A DNA stretch of 64,000 bases from Lentzea albidocapillata subsp. violacea (GCF_900100275.1 NZ_FNET01000002.1:310001-374000), one strand, 5' to 3'. Positions 8,315 to 16,277 are shown, counted from the stretch's first letter. Notes: generated by a model not told the origin, from the letters alone. A program made the numbers and translations.

Positions 8315-8956
8315 TCACCAGCTGGGGAACACGGCCGCACCCTTGTGCTTCTGTCCCGCGACCACGACGGACTGGCGAGGCCTGGCCGCCTTCGCGACAC
8401 TGCGGCTCGACCTCAGGTTCGGGATGGAGAACGGTGCCAGGACACGGCTGTCCGCCGGCACGTCACGGATGACGAGCGCCTGGGCACCCACCACGGAGTC
8501 GTGGCCGATGGTGACCGGGCCGAGGATCGTCGCGTTGGCCCCGACGACGACCCGGTCGCCGAGCTTCGGGTGCCGCCGCGAGCCCTCGGGCCGCTGGTTG
8601 TCGTGCCACCACCCGACCGCGCCGAGCGTCACCTGGTGGAAGATCGTGACGTCGTCGCCGATGACGACGGTCTCGCCGATCACCACGCCCGCGCCGTGGT
8701 CGATGAAGAAACCACGGCCGATCGTCGCGCCGGGGTGGATCTCGATCCCCCCGGTCAGCAGCCTCGCGACGACCATGACCAGCCGGGCGCCGCGCCGATG
8801 TCCCCGCAGGTGCAACCAGTGCGACACGCGATGTCCCCAGATCGCGATGACCGTCGGGTGCAGCAACGCCTCGCTGCGCGACAGGATCGACGGGTCGCGG
8901 TCCATGACCATGTCCAGGTCGGCGGTGATCACGCGGAGCAGCGCCCTCGCGGTCAC
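8315..8956 (-). CDS. cysE: Serine O-acetyltransferase
   Basis: This 213-aa acyltransferase of the left-handed beta-helix family transfers acetyl from acetyl-CoA to serine, the step before cysteine synthase. The hexapeptide repeats run from about residue 70 to 165, with the catalytic D-H-G-A-G-V-V-I-G-E-T (D86, H87) in the expected place. The GTG at 8956 is chosen because it overlaps the TGA of the upstream transporter gene (GTGA) and has GGGAG before it. The C-terminus is a basic extension ending in Phe-Pro-Ser-Trp; the classical C-terminal isoleucine that plugs the CysK active site is absent, so the usual CysE-CysK complex may not form in the textbook way. Family and reaction are well supported. 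Confidence 0.9.
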   Translation of the reverse strand: MTARALLRVITADLDMVMDRDPSILSRSEALLHPTVIAIWGHRVSHWLHLRGHRRGARLVMVVARLLTGGIEIHPGATIGRGFFIDHGAGVVIGETVVIGDDVTIFHQVTLGAVGWWHDNQRPEGSRRHPKLGDRVVVGANATILGPVTIGHDSVVGAQALVIRDVPADSRVLAPFSIPNLRSSRSVAKAARPRQSVVVAGQKHKGAAVFPSW

Positions 8957-9861
8957 CGGACCGCTCCCGCGGTGTCCTTGTCCTTGCGGAGCTGCCCCAT
9001 CCTGTTCTCCGCGTAGGCCACGCCGACGAGCACGACCAGGCCACCGGCCAGGAGGTTCCACGTCACGTGCTCACCGAGGAACACCACGCTGACGAGCACC
9101 GCGAACACCGGCACGACGTAGTTCACCGCGGATGCCGTCGTGGCACCGACGTCTCCGATGAGGCGGAAGTAGAGCACGTAGGCCAAACCGGTGCTGAACA
9201 ACCCGAGCAGCACGATGCTCAGCGTCACCGGCCCGGTGAAGTCGGGCGTCCGCCAGGCCAGGAACGGCGTGACGACCGCCTGCAGCACGGCCGCCGACAC
9301 GAGCTGCGACGCGGCCAGCGACAACGGGGCCAGGCCGAGCGGCGAGAGGTACTTCCGCACGTACACGAAGCCGATCGCGTAGCTGACGGCCGCGCCGAAG
9401 CAGGCCAGCCGCCCGCTGAGCGAGCCCAGCGACTCGTGCCACGGGCCGATCAGCAGCACCACGCCGACGAACCCCAGCGCCAGCCCGACGGCCTTGCGCG
9501 AGGTCGCCCGCTCGGTCGGCAACGCGGCCGTGGCGAGCGCCAGCGTCAGCAGCGGGGTGGCGCCGATCAGGACGCCCGCGATGCCGGCGCCGGTGGTCTT
9601 CTCGCCGTAGGACAACAACAGGAACGGGATCACGTTGCCGAACAGGCCGGCGGCCGCGATGTGGCCCCAGACCTGGACGGACCTCGGGAGGGCGACCTTG
9701 CGGACGGCCGCGATCGAGAGGAGCACGGCCGCGCCCAGGACGAGTCTGGCCAGCACGAGCTGTCCCGGTGTCAAACCTTCCAGGGACACCTTGATGAACG
9801 TGAAGCTGCTTCCCCACAGCAGCGCCAGCAGCAGGAAGCGCGCGACGGATGCCTTGTCCAT
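8953..9861 (-). CDS. EamA/DMT-family transporter, possible cysteine or O-acetylserine exporter
   Basis: This 302-aa membrane protein has about ten predicted membrane helices in two repeated halves of five, the layout of the drug/metabolite transporter superfamily with two EamA domains. It opens with A-R-F-L-L-L-A-L-L-W-G-S-S-F-T-F-I-K, the conserved first-helix signature. E. coli EamA exports O-acetylserine and cysteine; because this gene overlaps serine acetyltransferase by four bases and cysteine synthase follows, export of those compounds is a reasonable inference, not a sequence-level proof. The ATG at 9861 has GAGAAG upstream; the open frame extends further but without membrane character. 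It is the first gene of the unit, so its promoter should be in 9862-9971, where I saw no clear motif. Confidence 0.85.
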   Translation of the reverse strand: MDKASVARFLLLALLWGSSFTFIKVSLEGLTPGQLVLARLVLGAAVLLSIAAVRKVALPRSVQVWGHIAAAGLFGNVIPFLLLSYGEKTTGAGIAGVLIGATPLLTLALATAALPTERATSRKAVGLALGFVGVVLLIGPWHESLGSLSGRLACFGAAVSYAIGFVYVRKYLSPLGLAPLSLAASQLVSAAVLQAVVTPFLAWRTPDFTGPVTLSIVLLGLFSTGLAYVLYFRLIGDVGATTASAVNYVVPVFAVLVSVVFLGEHVTWNLLAGGLVVLVGVAYAENRMGQLRKDKDTAGAVR

Positions 9862-9971
9862 TGCTTCTCGATTCGGATCATCAGTCAGTAGTCGTTTGGA
9901 TACTTCAGCAGAGGGGGCTCGGGGCGTACTAGAGCGAGCCGCACGCGGGGCAAGGTGCCTTCGAGTGACCG

Positions 9972-10817
9972 TCACGGCCGGAGCGCCGCCGCCGTGCGGA
10001 CGAGCGACGCGACCGCCTGCGACCGGGTGCCCGGCTGCCACGCGAGCACCGTGGTGACGTCGGGAGCGTCGACGACGGGCACGGCGACGTGCTCCGGCCA
10101 CTGCCAGGCGCGGCTGGAGGCGGGGATGACGAGCAACGTCCTGCCGAGTGCCACGAGCTGAGCGAGCTTCGACTGCGTGCGCACCTCCGGACCCGGTCCG
10201 TCCGGATAGGACCCGTCCAGCCGCGGCCACCGGGCGATCGGCAGGCCGGGCACGTCGCGGACCTCGGCGAACGTGAGCTGGTCACGTGCCGCGAGGGGGT
10301 GGGCTGCGGGAAGGATCGCGACCTGGCCCTCCGTCAGCAGGTCCTCGGTGTCGAACCCGGCGAGGTCGTCGAACGGCCGGTGCATGAGCGCCACGTCGGC
10401 ACTCCCGTCGCGCAGCAGCCCCGCCTGCTCGCCGACCTCGCACAGCAGCACCTCGACCGGCGTCTCGGCCTCGACCGCGCCGAGCAGCCGTTGCAGCAGT
10501 GCGTGGGACGCTCCCGCCTTGGTCACGAGCACCAGTGGCCGGCGGGGGTCTCCCGCGCGGCGCGTGCGGCGCGCGGCGGCCGCGACGGCGGCGAGCGCCG
10601 GGCGTGCCTCGTGCAGCAGCACCCGGCCGGCGTCGGTGAGTGCCACGCCCCGGCGGTCGCGGTCGAGGAGCTGGACGCCGAGCCGGTGCTCCAGCTGCCG
10701 GATCGCGCGGGACAGCGGCGGCTGGGCGATCCCGAGCCGTTCGGCGGCGCGGCCGAAGTGCAGCTCCTCGGCGACTGCGACGTAGTAGCGGAGTTCGCGG
10801 GTTTCGAGGTCATGCAC
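9972..10817 (-). CDS. LysR-family transcriptional regulator
   Basis: This 281-aa regulator has an N-terminal winged helix-turn-helix (about 5-64, with F-G-R-A-A-E-R-L-G-I-A-Q-P-P-L-S-R-A-I-R-Q-L-E as the recognition region), a linker helix, and a periplasmic-binding-protein-like effector domain from about residue 90. LysR proteins bind as tetramers and commonly control a divergent neighbour, which here is the short-chain dehydrogenase gene starting 80 bp away. The start is GTG at 10817. A textbook ATAC-N7-GTAT operator lies between the two genes. The inducer is unknown. The EamA-sulfur operon lies downstream on the same strand, 110 bp past its end, and could also be a target, but no matching box was seen there. 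Confidence 0.9.
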   Translation of the reverse strand: MHDLETRELRYYVAVAEELHFGRAAERLGIAQPPLSRAIRQLEHRLGVQLLDRDRRGVALTDAGRVLLHEARPALAAVAAAARRTRRAGDPRRPLVLVTKAGASHALLQRLLGAVEAETPVEVLLCEVGEQAGLLRDGSADVALMHRPFDDLAGFDTEDLLTEGQVAILPAAHPLAARDQLTFAEVRDVPGLPIARWPRLDGSYPDGPGPEVRTQSKLAQLVALGRTLLVIPASSRAWQWPEHVAVPVVDAPDVTTVLAWQPGTRSQAVASLVRTAAALRP

Positions 10818-10831
10818 GCACGTCAGGCTAC

Positions 10832-10850
10832 TGATACCCGTGGAGTATCA
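10832..10850. promoter_or_regulatory. LysR operator (ATAC-N7-GTAT)
   Basis: The 19-bp sequence TGATACCCGTGGAGTATCA is an inverted repeat of TGATAC and GTATCA around a 7-bp spacer, matching the T-N11-A rule for LysR-type binding sites. It lies in the 80-bp divergent region, 15 bp from the regulator's start and 47 bp from the dehydrogenase start, the expected place for autoregulation and control of the divergent gene. Confidence 0.75.
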
Positions 10851-10897
10851 CAGGGTACTGACTCGATCTTGGACAGCCGGCGCCCTCTGCACCGAGC

Positions 10898-11623
10898 ATG
10901 GATCACGTGAGCAACGAGAAGACCGCGCTGATCACCGGTGCGAACAAGGGAATCGGTTTCGCCATCGCCCAGGGCCTCGGGGCGATCGGCTTCACGGTGG
11001 CGGTGGGGGCACGGGACGACGTCCGGCGGGCGGATGCCGTCGAACGCCTGCGCGCCAACGGCATCGACGCGTTCGGGGTCGCGCTCGACGTCACCTCCGG
11101 CGACAGCGTCGCCGCCGCGGCGAAGACCATCGAGCAGACGACGGGCCGGCTCGACGTGCTCGTCAACAACGCGGGCATCGCCGGGCGCACCGGCGGCGGC
11201 GTCCAAACTCCGTCCACATTGGACCTTGAGGTCGTCCGCACCGTCATGGACACCAACGTGTTCGGCGTCGTGCGCGTGACGAACGCGATGTTGCCGCTGC
11301 TGCGCGAAGCGGAATCACCGCGCATCGTCAACATGTCGAGCAACATGGGTTCGCTCGCGTTGCGGACCGGGCCGCTGCTGGCCGCCTACGCGCCGTCGAA
11401 GTCGTTGCTCAACAGCATCACCGCGCAGTACGCCCGCGAACTCGCGGACACGAACGTCATCGTGAACGCCGCCTGCCCGGGCTACGTCGCCACCGACTTC
11501 ACCGGCTTCGCCTCGCCGCGCACGGCGGAGCAGGGTGCCGCGATCGCCGTCCGGCTCGCCACACTGCCGGACGACGGGCCACGCGGCGGCTTCTTCGACG
11601 ACGACGGCGTCATTCCCTGGTGA
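10898..11623 (+). CDS. Short-chain dehydrogenase/reductase
   Basis: This 241-aa classical SDR is an NAD(P)-dependent oxidoreductase. The Rossmann motif is T-G-A-N-K-G-I-G near residue 14, the structural N-N-A-G follows, the catalytic serine lies in V-N-M-S-S, and the catalytic pair is Y-A-P-S-K. The lysine in the glycine-rich motif (A-N-K-G-I-G) resembles carbonyl-reductase-like SDRs that often prefer NADPH. The substrate cannot be read from sequence. The gene is divergent from a LysR regulator and probably controlled by it. A GTG at 10907 is an alternative start; neither start has a strong ribosome binding site. Confidence 0.92.
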   Translation: MDHVSNEKTALITGANKGIGFAIAQGLGAIGFTVAVGARDDVRRADAVERLRANGIDAFGVALDVTSGDSVAAAAKTIEQTTGRLDVLVNNAGIAGRTGGGVQTPSTLDLEVVRTVMDTNVFGVVRVTNAMLPLLREAESPRIVNMSSNMGSLALRTGPLLAAYAPSKSLLNSITAQYARELADTNVIVNAACPGYVATDFTGFASPRTAEQGAAIAVRLATLPDDGPRGGFFDDDGVIPW

Positions 11624-11644
11624 TCTCCCGTCACGACGAGCCGG

Positions 11645-12307
11645 TCACGTCCGGTTCGCGAGCCGCTCCACGTCGGCGACCTTCCCGGCGATGATCAGCA
11701 CGTCACCGCTCTCGATCACGGTCTCCGCGGTGGCGTAGGTGAAACCCTCGGCCGGACGCTTCACCCCTACCACCGTCACCCCGTACTTGGCCCGCAGCTT
11801 GCTCGTGCCGAGCGGCTTGCCGATCGCCTCCTGCGGCGGCCGGGCCTTGATCATCGCGTAGTCGTCCTCGATCTCGATGTAGTCGAGGACGCGGCCGGCC
11901 ACGACGTGCGCGACGCGTTCGCCCATCTCGTGTTCGGGCAGCACGACGTGGTGGGCGCCGATGCGTTCGAGGATGCGGCCGTGTTCCCGGCTGATGGCCT
12001 TGGCGAAGATGTCGGGGACGCCGAGGTCGACCAGCACGGCGGTGGTCAGGATGCTGGCTTCGAGGTTGGTGCCGATGCCGACGACCGCGCGCTGGAACTC
12101 GTCGACTCCCAGCTGGCGCATGACCTCGGCGTCGGTGGTGTCGGCGACGACCGCGTGGGTCACGTCGTCGGCGTGGCGCTGGATCAGCTTCGGGTCCGAG
12201 TCGATCACCATGACCTCGGTGCCCAGCGCGACCAGTTCGAGCGCGACCGAGGTGCCGAAGCGGCCCAGTCCGAGCACGACGACGCGGAATTCCTGCTTAT
12301 CCGACAA
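11645..12307 (-). CDS. TrkA/KtrA-type potassium uptake regulatory subunit
   Basis: This 220-aa cytosolic protein has an N-terminal RCK domain with the nucleotide-binding G-L-G-R-F-G motif (about residues 13-18) and a C-terminal RCK_C domain from about 140. Such subunits form octameric rings that gate a TrkH/KtrB channel in response to ATP/ADP or NAD(H). The start is TTG at 12307: GAGGAG lies seven bases before it and no better start exists without losing the first strand. It overlaps the end of the channel gene by 11 bp, so the two are one operon and one complex at the membrane. Length and motifs are normal for the family. Confidence 0.92.
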   Translation of the reverse strand: MSDKQEFRVVVLGLGRFGTSVALELVALGTEVMVIDSDPKLIQRHADDVTHAVVADTTDAEVMRQLGVDEFQRAVVGIGTNLEASILTTAVLVDLGVPDIFAKAISREHGRILERIGAHHVVLPEHEMGERVAHVVAGRVLDYIEIEDDYAMIKARPPQEAIGKPLGTSKLRAKYGVTVVGVKRPAEGFTYATAETVIESGDVLIIAGKVADVERLANRT

Positions 12308-13622
12308 TGGGTCGCTCCTCGGGTAGTTCGTAGCGCCGGCGGCGTTCCCGCAGCGCCAGGGCGGAGACCAGGGTGATCGGCCCGACCCTGCCGATGAACA
12401 TCAGCACGATGATGACGAGCTGCGCGGCGACGGGCAGCTGGGGGGTGATGCCGGTGGACATGCCGACGCCGCCGAACGCCGACGTGGCCTCGACCAGCAC
12501 GGCGTCCAGGCGGAACGAGGTGGTGGCGAGCAGGGCGAGCGTCGCGGCCATCACCACGCCCACGCCCAGCAGCGCGACCGTGACCGCCTGGCGCTGCACC
12601 TCCGCGCTCAGCCGGCGGCCCATGACGTGCACGCTGGGCTCGGCGCGGACCTCCGCCAGCAGCACGAACGCCAGCAGTGCGAACGTCGTGACCTTGATGC
12701 CGCCCGTGGTCCCCGCGCTGCCGCCGCCGACGAACATCAGCACGTCGTACACGAGCAACGTGGCGGGTTGCAGCTGGCTCACCTCGACGGTGTTGAACCC
12801 GGCCGTGCCGGGCATGACGCCGTGGAACAGTCCGATCAGCAGCTTGTCGCCGACGCCGTACGGCCCGAGCGTGCCCGCGCGAGTCCATTCGACGCCGAGC
12901 ACGACCAGGGTGCCGAACGCCATCATGCCCAGGTACACGGGCACGGTGATCTTGGTGTGCAGCGACCACCGCCTGCGGCGCCGGCGCAGGAACTCGAACA
13001 GCACGGGAAAGCCGAACCCGCCCGTCACCGCGAGCGCCACGATCGGCAGGCACACCCACGGATCGGTCGCGTACCGCATGAGGTTGTCGGGGTAGAGCGC
13101 CAGGCCGACGCTGTTGAACGCCGAGATCGAGTGGAAGACCCCGGAGTACAGGGCCTGCCCGAACGGCTCGCCGTAGCCGAGCCAGAACCGCAGCGCCAGC
13201 ACGAGCGCGCCGATCGCCTCCACCACCAGGCTGATCGTGACCACGCCCGCCACGACCCTGCGGACCTGGCCGAGGTTCAGCGTGTTGGTCTCGGCCTTCA
13301 CGGTCAGCTGCATCCGCAGGTTCAGCCGGTGCGAGACCAGCAACGCCAGCACCGACGCGAGCGTCATGATGCCCAAGCCGCCGACCTGCCACAGCACCAG
13401 CAGCAGGACCTCACCGAACACCGACCAGTGCGACCCGGTGTCGACCACGGCGAGCCCCGTGCCGCTGATGCCGGACGCCGCGGTGAACAGCGCCGGCATG
13501 AAGCCGGTGGCCTGCCCCGACTCCGCCGAGACCGGCAGCATCAGCAGCAGCGTGCCGGCCACGGTGGCCGCCAGGAAGGCGAGTACGACGAGGCGGGCGG
13601 GGTGCCGCCACCCGGTGATCAC
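12297..13622 (-). CDS. TrkH/KtrB-type potassium channel subunit
   Basis: This 441-aa membrane protein is the ion-conducting subunit of a Trk/Ktr potassium uptake system. It has the four pore-loop repeats with their selectivity-filter glycines: S-G-I-S-G-T-G, S-A-F-N-S-V-G, G-T-A-G-F-N-T and S-A-F-G-G-V-G-M-S-T-G. About eight to ten hydrophobic helices surround them, and a basic cytosolic loop (R-R-R-R-R-R-W) sits in the middle. The start is GTG at 13622. The regulatory subunit follows with an 11-bp overlap. The upstream region contains a five-copy tandem repeat that may carry its promoter or end the neighbouring NRPS operon. Confidence 0.92.
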   Translation of the reverse strand: MITGWRHPARLVVLAFLAATVAGTLLLMLPVSAESGQATGFMPALFTAASGISGTGLAVVDTGSHWSVFGEVLLLVLWQVGGLGIMTLASVLALLVSHRLNLRMQLTVKAETNTLNLGQVRRVVAGVVTISLVVEAIGALVLALRFWLGYGEPFGQALYSGVFHSISAFNSVGLALYPDNLMRYATDPWVCLPIVALAVTGGFGFPVLFEFLRRRRRRWSLHTKITVPVYLGMMAFGTLVVLGVEWTRAGTLGPYGVGDKLLIGLFHGVMPGTAGFNTVEVSQLQPATLLVYDVLMFVGGGSAGTTGGIKVTTFALLAFVLLAEVRAEPSVHVMGRRLSAEVQRQAVTVALLGVGVVMAATLALLATTSFRLDAVLVEATSAFGGVGMSTGITPQLPVAAQLVIIVLMFIGRVGPITLVSALALRERRRRYELPEERPIVG

Positions 13623-13683
13623 CGCGACAGCCTAGAACGTCCTACCCGGACACGTCGGAACACGCCCCCGGCATGCCGCGCCG

Positions 13684-13860
13684 GACATGCGGGCGCAGCC
13701 CCGGCGCGCGTTCAACCACGTCAGGCGGCACGCGTCCAACCACGCCAGACACAACCCCGGCACGCGTCCAACCACGTCAGGTGCAGCCCCCGGCACGCGT
13801 CCAGCCACGCCAGACGCAACCCCGACACGCGTCCAACCACGCCAGGCGCAGCCTCACCGG
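13684..13860. repeat. Five-copy imperfect tandem repeat, about 32-bp unit
   Basis: The unit begins CACGCGTCCAACCACG and ends in a C-rich tail (about CAACCCCGG). Copies start near 13705 (shortened and diverged), 13729, 13761, 13794 and 13826, with unit lengths of about 32, 33, 32 and 35 for the last four; a unit-like tail at 13684-13704 precedes the first. Most copies carry an ACGCGT hexamer. The array fills much of the 263-bp gap between the end of the MbtH gene and the start of the TrkH gene. It can be read as an ORF but looks non-coding, because the copy lengths are not all multiples of three. Confidence 0.8.
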
Positions 13861-13885
13861 GATCCGGCGGGGCTGCGCCGTCCCG

Positions 13886-14116
13886 TCACCTCCCGGCGGC
13901 CTGCCGGTCCAGCTGGTCCCGGACGCTGCGCGGGCGCATGTCCGTCCAGTTCTGGTTCACGTAGTCGAGGCAGGCCTGGCGGGTGTCCTCGCCGTGGGCG
14001 ACGGTCCAGCCGTCGGGCACGGCGGCCAGCGTGGCCGGCCAGAGGGCGTGCTGGCCCTCGTCGTTCACGACCACGAAGAAGCGGCCGTCCTCATCGTCAA
14101 AAGGGCTTGTGCGCAT
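13886..14116 (-). CDS. MbtH-like protein
   Basis: This 76-aa MbtH-like protein is a small partner that binds NRPS adenylation domains and is often needed for their folding or activity. It has the family signature: N-D-E-G-Q-H-A-L-W-P, then P-D-G-W, then G-x-x-x-x-x-A-C-L-D-Y-V-N-x-N-W-T-D-M-R-P. A longer reading frame starts at 14170, but the ATG at 14116 gives the usual short N-terminus (M-R-T-S-P-F-D-D-E-D-G-R-F-F). It is the last gene of the biosynthetic operon, 13 bp after the hydroxylase gene, and is the only MbtH gene in the window, so it presumably serves all ten adenylation domains. Confidence 0.95.
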   Translation of the reverse strand: MRTSPFDDEDGRFFVVVNDEGQHALWPATLAAVPDGWTVAHGEDTRQACLDYVNQNWTDMRPRSVRDQLDRQAAGR

Positions 14117-14129
14117 GGGAGATTCCTGA

Positions 14130-15158
14130 CTAGTAGATGGTGCGGTCGTCGGCACTGCGGCGGTGGGCACGCGACTTGCGGAGGTCGCGGGCGACGTTCA
14201 AGCGGGTCAACCAACGGTCGGTGCCGTCGAAACGGGCCGTGAACGGCTCACGGCCGTGCGTGCCGCGGTAGTTGTCCAGAAAAAGGACCTCTCCGGGCTT
14301 CAAGGCGTAGCCCGCGATGTTCGCGTCGATCGCCTTGACGATCGTGTCCAGCGCGGCGGCCGCCTCGGGGTCGGAGGCCGGGACCTCCATGAAGTACGGG
14401 TCGAGGCGCAGGTACGGGTTCTCCTGCGGGCCGAACAGCACCGCGATGGGTTCCGGGTTCGCGTCCAGGCCGGAGATCCACTCGTAGCTGCGGTCGCGCA
14501 GGCGGCGCAGCTGCTCGTCGCCGTCGTTCTGGCGGTTGGCGGCGAGGTGCGAGCGGTCCGGGCGGATCGGGAAACGCTCCTGGCGCAGCACCTCGACCAC
14601 GTCGGCGGGCAGGTCGATGCCTTCCAGCGAGCCGTACGTGGTGTTGACGCCGTCGGGGTTGCGCAGGCACATGAGGCCCACGTAGTCCGTGCGCATCGGG
14701 TGGAACGCGTCCTCGATGTGCCACGTGAGCAGCTCCTCGCTGCCCGAGCCGAGCTGCTCGAACTGGTGTTCCTTGATGGGGAACACGTCGTGCAGCAGCC
14801 GGCCGTCCTGCTGGGTGGACCAGGCGATCGGGTCGCCGAGCAGTGACGCGCAGAGGTAGAAGAACAGGTCCTCCGCCAGGGTCGGCCTGCCCTCGCCGCC
14901 GCAGTCCTTCCAGTGCCCCGGGGTGAGGCCGATGCGGTCGTCGTCGATCGGGTAGCCGCCGATGACGCACAGCGGGTGGGGCTCGGTGAGGCGGAACTCC
15001 AGCAGGCCTGCACGCAGGGCGCGCGGCAGTTCGTGGGCGATGATCGTGGCCTCGCGCACGAACGCGGGGTCCTCGACCGTGCGGTAGCGCTCGGCCAGCG
15101 CGGCCACGAGGGCGCCGGCCTCGGCGATGTCGGATTCGGACAGGTCAATTCTGAACAC
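14130..15158 (-). CDS. Fe(II)/2-oxoglutarate amino acid beta-hydroxylase, VioC-like
   Basis: This 342-aa oxygenase belongs to the clavaminate-synthase-like group that hydroxylates the beta carbon of free or carrier-bound amino acids (VioC on arginine, MppO on enduracididine, AsnO on asparagine). The iron ligands are H147-x-E149 in W-H-I-E-D-A-F and H301 in G-T-H-G-R, and R315 in D-G-T-D-R-W is the likely 2-oxoglutarate anchor. The N-terminal I-I-A-H-E-L-P-R and the stretch T-Q-Q-D-G-R-L-L-H-D-V-F-P-I-K closely resemble VioC as I remember it. One difference is that the loop that in VioC supplies aspartates to the guanidinium reads L-D-P-Y-F here. The GTG at 15158 has GGAGAAGG before it and overlaps the VioD-like gene by 14 bp, so this gene and the VioD-like gene form a likely functional pair. 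Confidence 0.88.
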   Translation of the reverse strand: MFRIDLSESDIAEAGALVAALAERYRTVEDPAFVREATIIAHELPRALRAGLLEFRLTEPHPLCVIGGYPIDDDRIGLTPGHWKDCGGEGRPTLAEDLFFYLCASLLGDPIAWSTQQDGRLLHDVFPIKEHQFEQLGSGSEELLTWHIEDAFHPMRTDYVGLMCLRNPDGVNTTYGSLEGIDLPADVVEVLRQERFPIRPDRSHLAANRQNDGDEQLRRLRDRSYEWISGLDANPEPIAVLFGPQENPYLRLDPYFMEVPASDPEAAAALDTIVKAIDANIAGYALKPGEVLFLDNYRGTHGREPFTARFDGTDRWLTRLNVARDLRKSRAHRRSADDRTIY

Positions 15159-16263
15159 GGGCCTTCTCCCCTGCGAGTGCGAGCGTTTCGAGGCCTCGGG
15201 TGAACGAGGCGGTGGGGCCGCCGTAGCCCAGCCGGACACGGGTCGGGTCCCCGAAGCACGACCCCGGGACGAGGAGCGTGCGGTGCTCCCTGGCCAGGTC
15301 GTGGCAGAACCCGGTGGTGTCGGTGTGGCCGAGCAGTTGCGGGAACGTGCTGGCGCTGCCCATCGGTTCCGGCACGTCGATCAGGTCGGGGTGGTCGGCG
15401 GCCCACTGGCGCAGCAGCCCCAGGTTGCGGCGCGCCTGCTCCATCCGCGGCCCCACCAGGAGGTCGGCGTGCCGGGCGACGCGGGTGGCGAGCAGCTCGA
15501 CCAGCGGCGAGAGGTGCAACGTCATGCGGTCGCGCAGGTCGAGGGTGCCGCGCAGGACGTCCTCGGGCCCGATCGCCCAGCCAACGCGCAGACCCGGCAG
15601 GCCGTAGCCCTTCGACAGGGTGCCGATGGAGATGGCCTTGTCGTAGTCGTGCACGGGGTCCACGAGCGGCTCGCCCTCGATGACCATCTCGCGGAAAGCC
15701 TGGTCCCACACCAGGTACGCGCCCGCCTCCGCGCAGATGGCGACGAACTCGTCGCGCTGCTCCGGGGTGAGCGACGCGCCGGTCGGGTTGTGCGGGAAGT
15801 TCACGACGACGGCCTTGGCGCCGTCGATCACCGCACGCAGGTCGTCCAGGTCGGGGCGGAAGCCGTTCTCCGGGCGCAACGGCCACACGCGCAGATCGCA
15901 GCCCATGGACCGGGCGATCGACGTGTGCGTGTGATAGGTCGGCTCGGTGACGACGATGGCGTCGGTCGGTTCGAGCAACGTGCTGAGCACGAGGTAGATC
16001 GCCTCGCTGCCGCCGTGCGTGACCATGACCTTGTCGGGGTCACCGGTCCCCCACTGCGCGGCGATGGCGGTGCGTACTTCCTCGCTGCCGAACGACGTGC
16101 TGTCGCGGAACACGACGGCGTCGAGCTCGTCGCTCCCGATGCCGAGCAACGCGCGCAGCTCCGCGAGTGAGTAGTCCTCGACCCCGCTGCTGCCGATGTC
16201 GTCGTCGACCGCGAAGTAGTACAGGCGCATCCAGTCCTCGAGCGGCGCTGGTTCGAACTTCAT
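15145..16263 (-). CDS. PLP-dependent enzyme resembling capreomycidine synthase (VioD-like)
   Basis: This 372-aa fold-type I PLP enzyme has the PLP lysine K218 in T-L-S-K-G-Y-G, N159 in N-P-T-G, D187 in the V-W-D-Q-A-F strand, and a C-terminal arginine pair in T-R-V-R-L-G-Y for the substrate carboxylate. The N-terminal run A-P-L-E-D-W, then S-S-G-V-x-x-Y-S-x-x-E-L-R-A-L, then W-P-L-R-P-E-N-G-F-x-P-D-L-D-D-L-R-A-V is very close to viomycin VioD as I recall it. VioD turns 3-hydroxyarginine into the cyclic guanidine amino acid capreomycidine by beta-elimination and ring closure. With a VioC-like hydroxylase overlapping downstream, capreomycidine or a close analogue is the best guess for the product. 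The ATG has AAAGGAG upstream. A plain aminotransferase is the alternative. Confidence 0.85.
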   Translation of the reverse strand: MKFEPAPLEDWMRLYYFAVDDDIGSSGVEDYSLAELRALLGIGSDELDAVVFRDSTSFGSEEVRTAIAAQWGTGDPDKVMVTHGGSEAIYLVLSTLLEPTDAIVVTEPTYHTHTSIARSMGCDLRVWPLRPENGFRPDLDDLRAVIDGAKAVVVNFPHNPTGASLTPEQRDEFVAICAEAGAYLVWDQAFREMVIEGEPLVDPVHDYDKAISIGTLSKGYGLPGLRVGWAIGPEDVLRGTLDLRDRMTLHLSPLVELLATRVARHADLLVGPRMEQARRNLGLLRQWAADHPDLIDVPEPMGSASTFPQLLGHTDTTGFCHDLAREHRTLLVPGSCFGDPTRVRLGYGGPTASFTRGLETLALAGEKARVQN

Positions 16264-16277
16264 AAGGGCGACTCCTT

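Noticed and set aside
7321..8956. CysK/CysE considered as diaminopropionate suppliers for the NRPS operon.
   Set aside because: They sit in a separate operon about 5 kb away with other genes between, the partner SbnB-type dehydrogenase is missing, and the set fits plain cysteine synthesis.
13684..13860. Tandem repeat array considered as a CRISPR array.
   Set aside because: There are no unique spacers; the units are contiguous and diverged, and no cas genes are in the window.
13673..14242. Plus-strand ORFs running through the tandem repeat array into the MbtH region.
   Set aside because: Repeat copies vary by lengths not divisible by three, there is no ribosome binding site, and the frame continues antisense to the well-supported MbtH gene.
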